Made by a program: the position numbers and the translations under genes. Of a stretch of DNA of 64,000 bases, positions 16,606-24,947 are shown piece by piece. Every line of letters begins with the position of its first letter. Position 1 is the stretch's first letter. This DNA comes from Phycisphaeraceae bacterium (GTDB lineage Bacteria; Planctomycetota; Phycisphaerae; Phycisphaerales; Phycisphaeraceae), in the NCBI GenBank assembly GCA_028277745.1, contig JANQFR010000065.1:47380-111379 (forward strand), read 5' to 3'. The notes below the pieces were generated by a model that searched no databases, was not told the origin of the DNA, and saw nothing but the letters and a program-made list of their open reading frames with translations.

Positions 16606-16938
16606 GTGTTGGCCGCTGATGTGGGTCTTTCTCGTCTTCGCAGCATGTTTGATGAAGAGTGGGCCGGGGTGTGTCGTCGGCTCGGCCGTTTCGTGGAGCC
16701 GCCGTACTACACGGCGGGTCTTCTGCGGCTGGTCGCCGAGTGCCACACCGACCCGATCGATCGGTTCACCTCGGCCGTGCGCACGGTCGTGCGTGAGGCC
16801 GACTCGGTCGGCAACGTGGGCGCGGTGGAGCATCACGATGTGAAGCTGGTCATCGCGGTGCTCAAACGCGTCCGCCGCCGCGTGGTGCACAGCGGCGGTT
16901 GGTCGGAGACGCCGGCGCCGCCGCCCATGTGCGGGTGA
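16606..16938 (+). CDS. Small hypothetical protein
   Basis: A 110-residue soluble basic protein that I do not recognise. A very strong Shine-Dalgarno (AAAGGGGGTG) lies 5-7 bases before the GTG at 16606, which supports translation on this strand. An internal ATG at 16645 gives MFDEEWAGVCRRLGRF. Helix-forming segments include YTAGLLRLVAECHTDPIDRF and DVKLVIAVLKRVRRRVV. A shadow frame on the minus strand is judged non-coding. Confidence 0.55.
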   Translation: MLAADVGLSRLRSMFDEEWAGVCRRLGRFVEPPYYTAGLLRLVAECHTDPIDRFTSAVRTVVREADSVGNVGAVEHHDVKLVIAVLKRVRRRVVHSGGWSETPAPPPMCG

Positions 16939-16961
16939 GCCGCGGCTATGATCAGGCGTTC

Positions 16962-17489
16962 ATGGCCCGGTCCTCCGCCGATCGATCACATGCATGGCTG
17001 CTGCTCGTGGGCTTGGCCCTTGGGGCCGTCGCGATCCCGTTTGCGCCGTCGTGGACCGAGTCCGGCGCCGCGCTGGCGGCCTACGACGCCCAGACCGCGC
17101 AGCAACTCCAGCGTATGCGCGAGTCCGATGTGACGCCGCTCGCCCTCGATGAGCACCGGGCGCAGCGCCGCCTCGACGCCCAGCCGCTGCGCGACGCGTA
17201 TGACCTTCAGTTGCTCACGGTGCTCAGCGCCGTCGCGTTGACGCTCGTGATCGTCATGGCCCTGGAAGCGTGGCTGCGCCGGCTGGTTACGGCGCGCTAT
17301 GGGCTGGCGGCGCTGTATCTGGCGTTCGTCGTCGCCCACCCGACGTTGTGGGGGCGGCTTCCTGTGGCGTTCCTCACCCTGCTGCTCGCGGTCGCGTTGA
17401 TCGCCAGCGTGATCCCCTTGACGTTTCGCCGGCCGACGCCGCGTGACCAGGAGCGTCTGATGAAGGAATACCTGAACCGTACGGACTGA
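16962..17489 (+). CDS. Hypothetical membrane protein, four predicted helices
   Basis: A 175-residue protein with a first hydrophobic segment (about 11-29), a hydrophilic loop of about 55 residues rich in Gln and Arg (YDAQTAQQLQRMRES), and then three hydrophobic segments before a charged tail RPTPRDQERLMKEYLNRTD. It could not be assigned to a family. The ATG at 16962 was chosen; the frame is open further upstream but overlaps the preceding gene. It ends 3 bp before the palindrome at 17493. Confidence 0.65.
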   Translation: MARSSADRSHAWLLLVGLALGAVAIPFAPSWTESGAALAAYDAQTAQQLQRMRESDVTPLALDEHRAQRRLDAQPLRDAYDLQLLTVLSAVALTLVIVMALEAWLRRLVTARYGLAALYLAFVVAHPTLWGRLPVAFLTLLLAVALIASVIPLTFRRPTPRDQERLMKEYLNRTD

Positions 17490-17492
17490 CCG

Positions 17493-17522
17493 GAAGCCCG
17501 GGGACTGCTGTCCCCGGGCTTC
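17493..17522. terminator. GC-rich palindrome (family copy 2)
   Basis: GAAGCCCGGGGAC and GTCCCCGGGCTTC flank a short TGCT-type loop. The stem is identical to those at 10365 and 57035. It follows the stop codon of the membrane-protein gene by 3 bp. Confidence 0.65.
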
Positions 17523-17584
17523 CTGATTCAACCGTGTTTCTTTTTGTGGCTAAGTTCACTTCGATCAGTATCCTTAAACGGCGG

Positions 17585-17752
17585 ATGCCGACAGACCCTG
17601 CCAAGAACGATCCGCCCGACCCCAAGCCCGCGGACCCGCCGCCGTGTCCGGACCGGATCGTCTGCCCGGTCTGCGGTGGCCCTGGGGTGGAGAAGAAACA
17701 GAAGTGGTTCTGCGCCAAGTGCGGCCAACTGCTGCAGACGTGTTGTGATTGA
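17585..17752 (+). CDS. Small zinc-ribbon protein
   Basis: A 55-residue protein: a Pro/Asp-rich head (PTDPAKNDPPDPKPADPP) followed by CPVCGGPG...WFCAKCGQLLQTCCD, that is, two CxxC pairs 16 residues apart plus a terminal CC. It should bind one zinc ion. It lies just before another zinc-ribbon gene. The longer frame from 17534 adds 17 residues without a good ribosome site. Role unknown. Confidence 0.6.
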   Translation: MPTDPAKNDPPDPKPADPPPCPDRIVCPVCGGPGVEKKQKWFCAKCGQLLQTCCD

Positions 17753-17769
17753 TTTCCGGAAGGCGTGCC

Positions 17770-18423
17770 ATGGGACATATGCTCGGTTGGCTCTTGGCCG
17801 CGGTTTTCCTGGCTGCGGGGGTGGCGCAAGCATGGTGGCTCTCACGAAACATCGACTCTTTTGACCGGATGCAGCGTGTGCGTGCGTTTGGCGGCTTAGC
17901 TGGAGCCGTCGGTCTCGCTTCGGCGGCCGCTTTCATGGCCATTGATGGGAACTGGCTGCTCATGATCGTCTTCGGGGTGTGCGCCGTTCCCTGTCTCTCT
18001 ATGGCGTTACGCGTCAAAAGGCCGCGCGACGCGCTGCAGGATTACGCCCAGAACCCCGGGCTCTGCGGCCAGTGTGGTTACGACTTGAGGGGGTCATCAA
18101 GCGGCGTTTGCCCCGAATGCGGATGGAGTGTTCCTGAAAGCGGCACGCCGATAGAACGCCGGGACTGGGCGATGTGGTGGAGACACGGATGGTCCATTCA
18201 ATATCTCAATCATTGGCGGCGCACGCTTGCCATGTTTTGCCTGTATGGAGCGCTCTTTCTCGGGATGACGCTTTATTTCGCCTTCACCAACCCCTCCCCC
18301 TTCATCTTGGTGGTGGGGGTGATCATGGTTGGCCAATTCACGATCAACATCATCAGGGTCGTTCAATACGGCATGCGGCAGGGCGGGGTCACGGCATCAC
18401 CTTCTTCGCGTGACGGCGCATGA
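17770..18423 (+). CDS. Zinc-ribbon membrane protein (CGYDLRG type)
   Basis: A 217-residue membrane protein. Two N-terminal helices (about 5-25 and 40-75) precede the zinc ribbon LCGQCGYDLRG...VCPECGWSVP (about 97-120). Two more helices follow near the C-terminus. GGAAGG lies seven bases before the ATG at 17770. The ribbon is shared with the proteins at 26332, 56019 and 63263. It overlaps the convergent SDR gene by 35 bp. Role unknown. Confidence 0.75.
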   Translation: MGHMLGWLLAAVFLAAGVAQAWWLSRNIDSFDRMQRVRAFGGLAGAVGLASAAAFMAIDGNWLLMIVFGVCAVPCLSMALRVKRPRDALQDYAQNPGLCGQCGYDLRGSSSGVCPECGWSVPESGTPIERRDWAMWWRHGWSIQYLNHWRRTLAMFCLYGALFLGMTLYFAFTNPSPFILVVGVIMVGQFTINIIRVVQYGMRQGGVTASPSSRDGA

Positions 18424-19204
18424 TCCACGCGCCGAAGCTGGGGGCCGCGGTCGCCAGCGCCAGGGCGAGGCGGGCGGGCGCCATGGGCCAGACCTCGGGG
18501 CGGGGGCGGCGGATCGCCTTCACGATCGCCCGGGCCACGTCGTGGGGCGTCTGCATCAGCGGCACGGGGGTGTTGCTCTCGTGTTGCTCCTGGCCCGACA
18601 CCTCGGCGGCCACGTCGAAGAAGCTCGAGCTCGTCCCCACCGGGTGCACCCCGGTGACCGCGAAGCCGTCGCGCGCCAGCTCGGCGCGCAGGGACGAGAC
18701 GATCGCGTCCTGGGCCGCCTTGGTGGCGCAGTAGGGCCCCATCATGGGCACGCCGATCTCGCTGGCCGAGGAGGAGCAGACGATCACGTGCTTGAGGCCT
18801 TCGTAGGTCTTGGCGAGGCAGGGGACGCCGGCCTGGATGGCGCGGATCGTGCCGAAGTAGTTGGTCTCGAAGATCGCGCGGTGGTCCTGGTCAGTGGTCT
18901 CCAGCACCGAGCCGTAGAGGCCGTAGCCCGCGTTGGCGAAGACCACGTCGACGCGGCCCATCTGGGTGAACGCGCGGTCGAACAGGTCGGCGACGTCGCC
19001 GTCGCGTGTGACGTCGCAGGGCACGGCCAGCGCCTTGCGTCCGAGCTTTTCGACGCCGGCGGCGACCTCGTCGAGCTTTTCCTGCCGCCGGGCGCCGAGG
19101 ACGGCGTGCATGCCCGCCTTGGCGCAGGCGACGGCGACCGCCTCGCCGATGCCGGCGCTGGCGCCCGTGATGACGATGACCTTGTCCTGGAGTTGTCGTG
19201 CCAT
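18389..19204 (-). CDS. SDR-family oxidoreductase
   Basis: A 271-residue classical SDR. TGASAGIGEAVA (about 13-24) binds the dinucleotide, FANAGYGLYG is the NAG motif, CSSSASEIG holds the catalytic Ser and YCATK the catalytic Tyr and Lys. The C-terminal tail is hydrophobic (RLALALATAAPSFGAWIMRRH), so the enzyme may associate with the membrane, which is common for SDRs acting on lipids. The ATG at 19204 was chosen; the longer frame overlaps pyrE. It is divergent from pyrE with a 34-bp spacer. Substrate unknown. Confidence 0.88.
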   Translation of the reverse strand: MARQLQDKVIVITGASAGIGEAVAVACAKAGMHAVLGARRQEKLDEVAAGVEKLGRKALAVPCDVTRDGDVADLFDRAFTQMGRVDVVFANAGYGLYGSVLETTDQDHRAIFETNYFGTIRAIQAGVPCLAKTYEGLKHVIVCSSSASEIGVPMMGPYCATKAAQDAIVSSLRAELARDGFAVTGVHPVGTSSSFFDVAAEVSGQEQHESNTPVPLMQTPHDVARAIVKAIRRPRPEVWPMAPARLALALATAAPSFGAWIMRRHAKKVMP

Positions 19205-19215
19205 ACCGGTCAGTG

Positions 19216-19227
19216 TACCGGCCGGTA
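19216..19227. promoter_or_regulatory. Perfect 12-bp palindrome in the SDR-pyrE spacer
   Basis: TACCGGCCGGTA lies at the centre of the 34-bp space between the divergent starts. Further CCGG-containing half-sites lie on both sides. The spacer is too short for two full promoters, so at least one gene must start inside the other or be leaderless. Confidence 0.4.
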
Positions 19228-19238
19228 TACTCCCCGGC

Positions 19239-19766
19239 ATGACCGACGACGAATTGAAACAACGGATCGCCGACGCGGCCCTGCTCCACGGCGACTTCAC
19301 CCTCCGCTCGGGCCGCAAGAGCAAGTACTACCTGGACAAGTACCTCTTCGCCACCCAGCCCGACATCCTGGCGGTCCTGGCGGGCCGGTTCGCCGAGCAC
19401 GTCACGCCCGACGTCGACCGGCTCGCGGGCCCCGAGCTGGGCGGGGTGCCGCTGGTCACCGCGACCGCGCTGCACACCGGCCTGCCGATGGTCCTGATCC
19501 GCAACGCCAAGAAAGACTACGGCACCGCCAAGCGGTTCGAAGGCGTGCTGAACGCGGGCGAGACCGTGATGATCACCGAAGACATCGCCACCACGGGCGG
19601 GCAGTCGATCGAGGCGGCGACGCTGCTGCGGGACGAGCTGAACGTGCGTGTGGCGAAGATCGTGGTGGTGATCGATCGGGAAGAGGGCGCCCGCGAGAAC
19701 ATCGAGCAGGCGGGGTTCGCGTTCGCGAGCCTGATGACCAAGTCGGACCTGGGCATCCGCGAGTAG
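19239..19766 (+). CDS. pyrE: Orotate phosphoribosyltransferase
   Basis: A 175-residue enzyme that joins orotate to PRPP to form OMP in pyrimidine synthesis. FTLRSGRKSKYYLDKY (about 21-36) is the family N-terminal signature. RNAKKDYGTAKRFEG contains the flexible-loop lysines. VMITEDIATTGGQSIEAA (about 109-126) is the PRPP-binding loop. Length is close to the usual for this group. The ATG at 19239 follows the palindrome region; the frame is open far upstream only because of antisense SDR coding. Confidence 0.92.
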   Translation: MTDDELKQRIADAALLHGDFTLRSGRKSKYYLDKYLFATQPDILAVLAGRFAEHVTPDVDRLAGPELGGVPLVTATALHTGLPMVLIRNAKKDYGTAKRFEGVLNAGETVMITEDIATTGGQSIEAATLLRDELNVRVAKIVVVIDREEGARENIEQAGFAFASLMTKSDLGIRE

Positions 19767-20051
19767 GGAAACCCGCAGCCGCCGCGATGGATTTCAGCGG
19801 GGTGATAAACGGGGCAGGCGATAACCCTTGTCGGGCGTTTGGCCGATATATCTGTTGCTTGCGTGGGTGGTCCGACGCCTTTGCGTTGACGTGTGAAAGC
19901 AAGTGATTGATTCTCGGACGGTGCTTTTCATGTCCTGGCGGACCGGACGAACGCGGCGCGGCGCGGGAGCTTGCTTGCGCGTCTTGGGGTGTGGGCGGGT
20001 TGGGTTTGAGCCGTCCGAGTTTGCGTCAGGCCCGCCGCCGCGAAGCGCCCC
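19767..20051. other. 285-bp intergenic region upstream of the PilZ protein
   Basis: No convincing gene or known riboswitch was recognised. The sequence is moderately AT-rich around 19845-19905 (CCGATATATCTGTTG region), where a promoter for the PilZ gene is plausible. Confidence 0.3.
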
Positions 20052-21233
20052 ATGCACGATTCCCTTCACGGCATCGCTTACCTGGACCTGCTCAAGCTCA
20101 CGCCGGTGCAGCAGGAGTCGATCATCCGGCAGCTGGACGCGGAGGAGGCCGACCAGCCCGGCCGGTCCAAGCGCCGGTCGCCGCGCCTCAGCTACCCGTT
20201 CCGGGACGGCACGCTGATGACGGTGCTGGAGAGAGGGCATGGCCAGCCGACCTACCGGGTGGTGATGCGCAACATCAGCGATCACGGCGCCGGGGTGCTG
20301 CACTGCGGCTTCCTGCACCGCATGACGCCGGTGCGGTTGACGCTGGTGACCGAGGACAACGAGACGCTGCAGGTCCGGGGGACGGTGCAGCGTTGCGGGT
20401 TTGTCAAGGGCAAGGTCCATGACGTGGGGATCGCGTTCGACCAGCCGATCGCGGCCCGGTCGCTTCTGGCGATGGAAGCCGAGGAGGAGATGGGCGTCGG
20501 AGCGCCGGCGTCGCGGGTGCTGCTGGCGGAGGACGCGCCGCTGCAGCGGCGTCTGACCAGCTATTTTCTCCAGAAGCTGGGCGTCGAGCCGCACGTGGTG
20601 GGCAGCGGGCGCGAGGCGTTGACGCTGTCGACCAAGCAGCCGTTCGACATGCTGATGCTGGGACTGGATCTCCCGGATATCCCGGGCGACCGGTTGGCGG
20701 CCCGGATGCGCAAGAACGGGCTGACCGTCCCGATCATCGCGTTGAGCGTGGACGAAGACGAGTCGTGCGTCGCGGAAGCCATCCAGGCGGGTTGTGACGC
20801 TTTCCTGGCCAAGCCGATCACCCGGACCAAGCTTGCCGACGTGATGGAGCGGTGGCTGGGCGACCCGGACGACGAGCCCGGCAAGGAGCCGAGGGTCAAG
20901 CCGCTGTACAGCGAGTTGTGGGACGACCCGTACGCCCACGCGATGGTGCGGGAATTTCTGGAGTGGCTGCGTGACGAGACGGCGGAGGTGCGGCGGGTGC
21001 ATGCGAGCCGGCCGGGGGAGGCGGCGGCGCGGGTCCGGGCGATGTGCGGCGAGATGCGCCTGACCTGCGCGAGCATGGGCTATCCGCGGATCGCCCAGGC
21101 GGCGCAGGAGCTGGCCCAATGCGTGGAGGACGACGGGCGCCCGGAGGCGTACCGGCCGTCGCTGACCCACCTGTGTGAGCTTTGTGACCGGGCGTGCGGC
21201 GTGTTGCCGCCCCAGCCCGAGACGCCGGGCTGA
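20052..21233 (+). CDS. PilZ - degenerate receiver - Hpt-like protein
   Basis: A 393-residue three-part protein. Residues 40-135 are a PilZ domain with the c-di-GMP motifs RRSPR (41-45) and NISDHG (74-79). Residues 154-272 are a receiver domain: acidic Glu160-Asp161, Ser232 and Lys254 are present, but the phospho-acceptor position in FDMLMLGLDLP is Gly204. Residues 285-385 are helical and resemble an Hpt domain (MGYPRIAQAAQELAQ), yet the segment where the phospho-His should be reads AMCGEMR. It is probably a c-di-GMP-controlled adaptor rather than a phosphorelay step. It stands alone, 4 bp from the convergent downstream gene. Confidence 0.85.
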   Translation: MHDSLHGIAYLDLLKLTPVQQESIIRQLDAEEADQPGRSKRRSPRLSYPFRDGTLMTVLERGHGQPTYRVVMRNISDHGAGVLHCGFLHRMTPVRLTLVTEDNETLQVRGTVQRCGFVKGKVHDVGIAFDQPIAARSLLAMEAEEEMGVGAPASRVLLAEDAPLQRRLTSYFLQKLGVEPHVVGSGREALTLSTKQPFDMLMLGLDLPDIPGDRLAARMRKNGLTVPIIALSVDEDESCVAEAIQAGCDAFLAKPITRTKLADVMERWLGDPDDEPGKEPRVKPLYSELWDDPYAHAMVREFLEWLRDETAEVRRVHASRPGEAAARVRAMCGEMRLTCASMGYPRIAQAAQELAQCVEDDGRPEAYRPSLTHLCELCDRACGVLPPQPETPG

Positions 21234-21236
21234 CGA

Positions 21237-23483
21237 TCAGCCGATGAGCCCGTCGTCGGGCTCGGCGGGGTCGGCCGGGCTGCCGTGGATGATGACCGGG
21301 TCGATGCGTCCCTCGATGAACGCGCGTCCGTCCTCGTCGACGACGCACACGGGGATCTTGCCCGCCTTCCAGTCGGCCAGGGGCAGGAGGGGCCAGCGCT
21401 GCGGGAACGCGCGGTGCGGCTCGATGGTGATGTAAGCCCCACCGGGCGCGAGGCGGTCGATCATCAGGCGGGGCCCGGAGAGGAAGAACCCCATCGCGGT
21501 GATCCCGCGGGGGTAGAAGCAGAGGTTGTTGTTGATGTAGGTGTCGATGAAGCCCAGCGACTGGTCGTGGGTGTTGGACATCAGCTGCAGGTCCCAGTAC
21601 GCCGCGGCGGGTGGGGTGGACAGGCCGAGGTAGCGGGCGAGGTGGTCGCGCCAGAGGTTCTGGGAGACCCAGACGTTTTCGGGTTCGGACGAGGTGTGGC
21701 CGCAGCCGTAGCGGGAGAGGTTTTCGCGGTAGGCGTTGGTGAGGTCGGTCTTGATCCGCTCAGGGTCGAGCAGCGGGGGCTGGCCGATGATCGCGGGCAG
21801 GAGTTCGCCGTTGCCGGTGTAGATGGAGTAGGCGTCCCAGCCGGGCAGCTCGGCGTAAGGCAGGGGCTTGCCGGTCCAGACGTCGGTCATGCCGACGGCG
21901 GACTTGTCGACGCACACGGCGTAGTGGTCGCCCAGCCAGGCGGCGTCCTCGATCTTGCGGGCGGCGTCCTCGGCGGCGTGCTCCGCGGCCTTGGCCAGGT
22001 CGAGGTGGTCCGGGCTGCGTTGGAGCAGGGACGCCGCGGCGCGGAGGGCGGCGGCGCGTTTGACCGCGAGGTAGGTCTGCTTGCGGGAGAACTGCACCGC
22101 CGGCGACGCGTCGTCGATCGTGTTGGCGACGCCTTCGGACGGGAAGCCGCTGTGGTCGCGGTCGGTCCAGATCAGGTAATCGACCAGCCGCTTGAGCAGC
22201 GGGGCGTGCCGGACCGCCGGCCCGGTGTCGCCGGTCCAGTGCATGTAGGTCTGCATCAGCAGCAGGTAGTTGCAGTTCTCTTCCACCTCCATCGGGTGGG
22301 GATAGGCCTGGCCGACGGCGAACACCCCCCCGCCCATATCGTGGCTGAGGAACGCACCGCCCGACGGGGCGTGGTCGTTGGCGTGGCGGGCCCACTGGTC
22401 GAACTGCTTGACCAGCAGTTGCGGCCAGACGTTGAGGTAGAACAGGACGTTGTTGTATTCGACGTCGATCGTCGAATGGTAAAAGCAGGACCCTTCCCAG
22501 ACGCTGAACCAGTCGCGTGGCCGGCCATCGCCGCCGGGGACGTCGCACCAGAAGGTGTTGGCGAGGTACGCCTGGAACGTGTGGTTGAGCAGGTGCCGCT
22601 TGACCCCGCGGATGGGGGCCTGTTCGAGCAGCTTCTCGAACCGGCGGGACAGGGCGAGGTTGTCGTCGCGGGCCTTGACCGCGTCTTCGACGACCGCGTC
22701 GACGTCCTGCCAGTGCGCGGTGTAGCGGAACGGCGCGTCCTGCGGCTCGGACTCATCGAGCTTGAGCTGAAGGACCGGCTCGCGGGTGTGGGCGGCCCAG
22801 ACCAGGCGCCACTTCACACCCGAGCCCTCGTCGGTGACGGGGATGGTGCACTTGAGCCCGTCGCGGGTGTCGAGCGCGACGGCTTCGTCGTTGAGGCTGA
22901 CGATCCGCTCCTCGACGCGGACCCGCCGATCGGTCTGCCCGCGGCCGACCGTGGCGCTGTCCATCATGTCGTGCCGGGGGGCGAGCGGGTTGTCGTAGCT
23001 GAGGCGGATCGCCGCAGGCCCCCCGGGCTCTGCGGTGGAGACCGCGGTGTCGGGGCGGCGGATGCGGATGAACAGCTCGACCTGTTCCGGCCGATCGCCG
23101 GCGGGCCTGACCCAGCGGACCTTGTCGATGGGGTTGACGCGCATCTCCAGGTAGAACGCCGGCATGATGCACAGGGGCTCGTTCTGGGGATAGAACACGC
23201 TGTGGACGTTGAACTCGAACCGAAGCCGGTGGGTTTCGGAGTAGCCCCGGTAGGTGATGGAGTTGAAGCGGGGGAACTGTTCGCAGTTGAAGAGGGGCGT
23301 TCCCTCGGTGGTGAAGGGCAGCACGCGTTCGACGCCGCCGGGCTCGACCAGGCCGACCATCAGGTCGGTCGGCTGATCGAGGAAGCGGCCCAGCGCCGAG
23401 TGGCGGACGCATTTGCGGTAGGGCTCGAAGACCAAGCCGAACCGGCTGCCCAGCCTCGCCATCGTCCAAGTCATCAATTGCAT
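21237..23483 (-). CDS. Six-hairpin glycosidase-like protein (DUF4965/glutaminase-like)
   Basis: A 748-residue protein with no signal peptide. The first 330 residues are beta-rich. The second half is an alpha-helical barrel with a run that resembles glutaminase A/DUF4965-type six-hairpin enzymes: HSTIDVEYNNVLFYLN, FLSHDMGGGVFAVGQAYPHP, MEVEENCNYLLLMQTY and GFPSEGVANTIDD. Conserved acidic residues there are likely catalytic. Family assignment is by pattern only. Two starts are possible: ATG at 23483 with GGGGA upstream, or GTG at 23543, which overlaps the cysteine desulfurase stop as GTGA. The 115 or so codons further upstream are antisense noise. Confidence 0.6.
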   Translation of the reverse strand: MQLMTWTMARLGSRFGLVFEPYRKCVRHSALGRFLDQPTDLMVGLVEPGGVERVLPFTTEGTPLFNCEQFPRFNSITYRGYSETHRLRFEFNVHSVFYPQNEPLCIMPAFYLEMRVNPIDKVRWVRPAGDRPEQVELFIRIRRPDTAVSTAEPGGPAAIRLSYDNPLAPRHDMMDSATVGRGQTDRRVRVEERIVSLNDEAVALDTRDGLKCTIPVTDEGSGVKWRLVWAAHTREPVLQLKLDESEPQDAPFRYTAHWQDVDAVVEDAVKARDDNLALSRRFEKLLEQAPIRGVKRHLLNHTFQAYLANTFWCDVPGGDGRPRDWFSVWEGSCFYHSTIDVEYNNVLFYLNVWPQLLVKQFDQWARHANDHAPSGGAFLSHDMGGGVFAVGQAYPHPMEVEENCNYLLLMQTYMHWTGDTGPAVRHAPLLKRLVDYLIWTDRDHSGFPSEGVANTIDDASPAVQFSRKQTYLAVKRAAALRAAASLLQRSPDHLDLAKAAEHAAEDAARKIEDAAWLGDHYAVCVDKSAVGMTDVWTGKPLPYAELPGWDAYSIYTGNGELLPAIIGQPPLLDPERIKTDLTNAYRENLSRYGCGHTSSEPENVWVSQNLWRDHLARYLGLSTPPAAAYWDLQLMSNTHDQSLGFIDTYINNNLCFYPRGITAMGFFLSGPRLMIDRLAPGGAYITIEPHRAFPQRWPLLPLADWKAGKIPVCVVDEDGRAFIEGRIDPVIIHGSPADPAEPDDGLIG

Positions 23484-23539
23484 ACGGTCGATCCCCAACG
23501 TTTTCGGCGGCTGTAGGGTAACCGTACGCGGGGTTGGCG

Positions 23540-24727
23540 TCACGCCGAGACCGGCAGGGTCTGGGCGAGGCGGCGGACGACCTCGGGGACGATGAGTGCG
23601 GCGCGGTCGATTTCGTCGGGCGTGGTCTGCCGCGAGAGCGAGAACCGCACCGCCCCGTGAGCCGTCGGCTCGGGCACGCCCATCGCCAGCAGCACCGGCG
23701 AGGGGTCGAGCGAGCCGCTGCTGCACGCCGCCCCCGCCGAGGCGCAGACCCCCCGCTCGCTGAGGCCCAGCAGGACCGCCTCCGCCTCCAGGCCCGGGAA
23801 GCCGAGGTTGGTCGTGTTCCACAGCCGCGGCCCGCCGCCGGCGTTCACCACGGTCTTCGGGCACGCCCGGCACACCGCCTGCTCGAACCGGTCGCGCAGT
23901 TCACGCAACGCGTCGATGCGCCCGACGTCCTCCAGGAACGCCCGGGCCAGCTCCGCCGCGACGCCCAGGCCGATGATCCCCGCGGTGTTCTCGGTCCCGC
24001 CGCGCAGCTCGCGTTCCTGCGGGCCTCCGCGCTGCAGGGCGTCCAGGCGCACGCCGGCCCGGACGTACAACGCGCCGACGCCCTTGGGGCCGTGGAATTT
24101 ATGGCCGGCAAAGGTCATCAGGTCCACGCCGGTCGCCTTCACATCGACCGGGATTTTCCCCACCGCCTGGGTGGCGTCCACGTGCAGACGGACGCGTTTA
24201 TGTTCATGCGCGGCCCGGGCGATCGCATCGACCGGCTGAAGCACGCCGGTTTCGTTGTTGGCCCATTGCACGCTGACCAGCACCGCCCGGCCGTCTTCGT
24301 GAGCCGAGGCGACGGCGTCGGCGACCTGTTGCGGGCCGATCCGCCCGTCATGGTCGACCGCCAGGCGGACGACCGCGCCGCCCCGCGCTTCATACGCCTC
24401 GGCCGGCTCCCGGACCGCCGCGTGCTCGACCGGCGTGGTGATCAGCACGCCCGGCGTCGCCGAGCCGAGGGTCGGCCCCAGCAGCCCGCGGATCGCCAGG
24501 TTGTTCGCCTCGGTCCCCCCGGAGGTGAAGACCAGCTCCCGTGGCCGGGCGCCGACCAGCTCCGCCGCGGCCGCCCGGGCCAGCTCCAGCCGCTGCCGCA
24601 CCATCTGGCCGAAACGGTGCACGCTCGAAGGGTTGGCCCACAACGCGCGGTTGGCGTCGTCCATGGCCGCCGCCACCGCGTCGTCCGGCCGGGTCGTGGC
24701 GTTGTTGTCGAGATAAATGAGTTCCAC
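23540..24727 (-). CDS. Cysteine desulfurase (NifS/IscS type)
   Basis: A 395-residue PLP enzyme that takes sulfur from cysteine for Fe-S clusters or tRNA thiolation. YLDNNATT is the N-terminal signature, FTSGGTEANNLAI (67-79) binds PLP phosphate, Lys210 in FAGHKFHGPKG forms the Schiff base, and Cys335 in GAACSSGS is the persulfide cysteine. The start is GTG at 24727. No iscU, iscA or mnmA lies beside it. The downstream glycosidase-like gene may be translationally coupled, but no functional link is evident. Confidence 0.93.
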   Translation of the reverse strand: MELIYLDNNATTRPDDAVAAAMDDANRALWANPSSVHRFGQMVRQRLELARAAAAELVGARPRELVFTSGGTEANNLAIRGLLGPTLGSATPGVLITTPVEHAAVREPAEAYEARGGAVVRLAVDHDGRIGPQQVADAVASAHEDGRAVLVSVQWANNETGVLQPVDAIARAAHEHKRVRLHVDATQAVGKIPVDVKATGVDLMTFAGHKFHGPKGVGALYVRAGVRLDALQRGGPQERELRGGTENTAGIIGLGVAAELARAFLEDVGRIDALRELRDRFEQAVCRACPKTVVNAGGGPRLWNTTNLGFPGLEAEAVLLGLSERGVCASAGAACSSGSLDPSPVLLAMGVPEPTAHGAVRFSLSRQTTPDEIDRAALIVPEVVRRLAQTLPVSA

Positions 24728-24759
24728 GGCGTCATTCTACGCCGCCTTCCGTGGGTGAG

Positions 24760-24841
24760 AAGCCGGTCCTGAGCGCAGCGAAGGTCCGGATGTCTTTCGC
24801 GCCGACTCGATCCGGACCTTCGCTGCGCTCAGGACCGGCTT
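24760..24841. repeat. Long hairpin repeat, 32-bp perfect arms (copy 2)
   Basis: Arms 24760-24791 and 24810-24841 are exact reverse complements with an 18-base loop. Compared with copy 1, the left arm differs at positions 8 and 17 and the right arm at positions 25 and 16, which are the pairing partners, so both changes are compensated. It lies between the divergent cysteine desulfurase and lysA genes. Confidence 0.85.
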
Positions 24842-24947
24842 GATCACATATTCGATTGGGCCGGCTTCTGGTCTATGTTTCGGCACCGCTGCGTTTGGGG
24901 CGGTATGATCACCCTTTGGCCTTAATCGAAGGAAGCAGGAACAAGCG

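Noticed and set aside
19767..20051. Possible c-di-GMP riboswitch before the PilZ gene
   Set aside because: The conserved GEMM core and tetraloop elements could not be found by eye.
21285..23516. 743-codon open frame antisense to the glycosidase-like gene
   Set aside because: Composition is repetitive (Val/Gly/Asp/Arg), while the minus strand encodes structured motifs and a plausible start.
23484..23873. N-terminal extension of the glycosidase-like frame
   Set aside because: It lies inside the cysteine desulfurase gene in another frame and is Gly/Arg/Pro-rich with no fold-like pattern.
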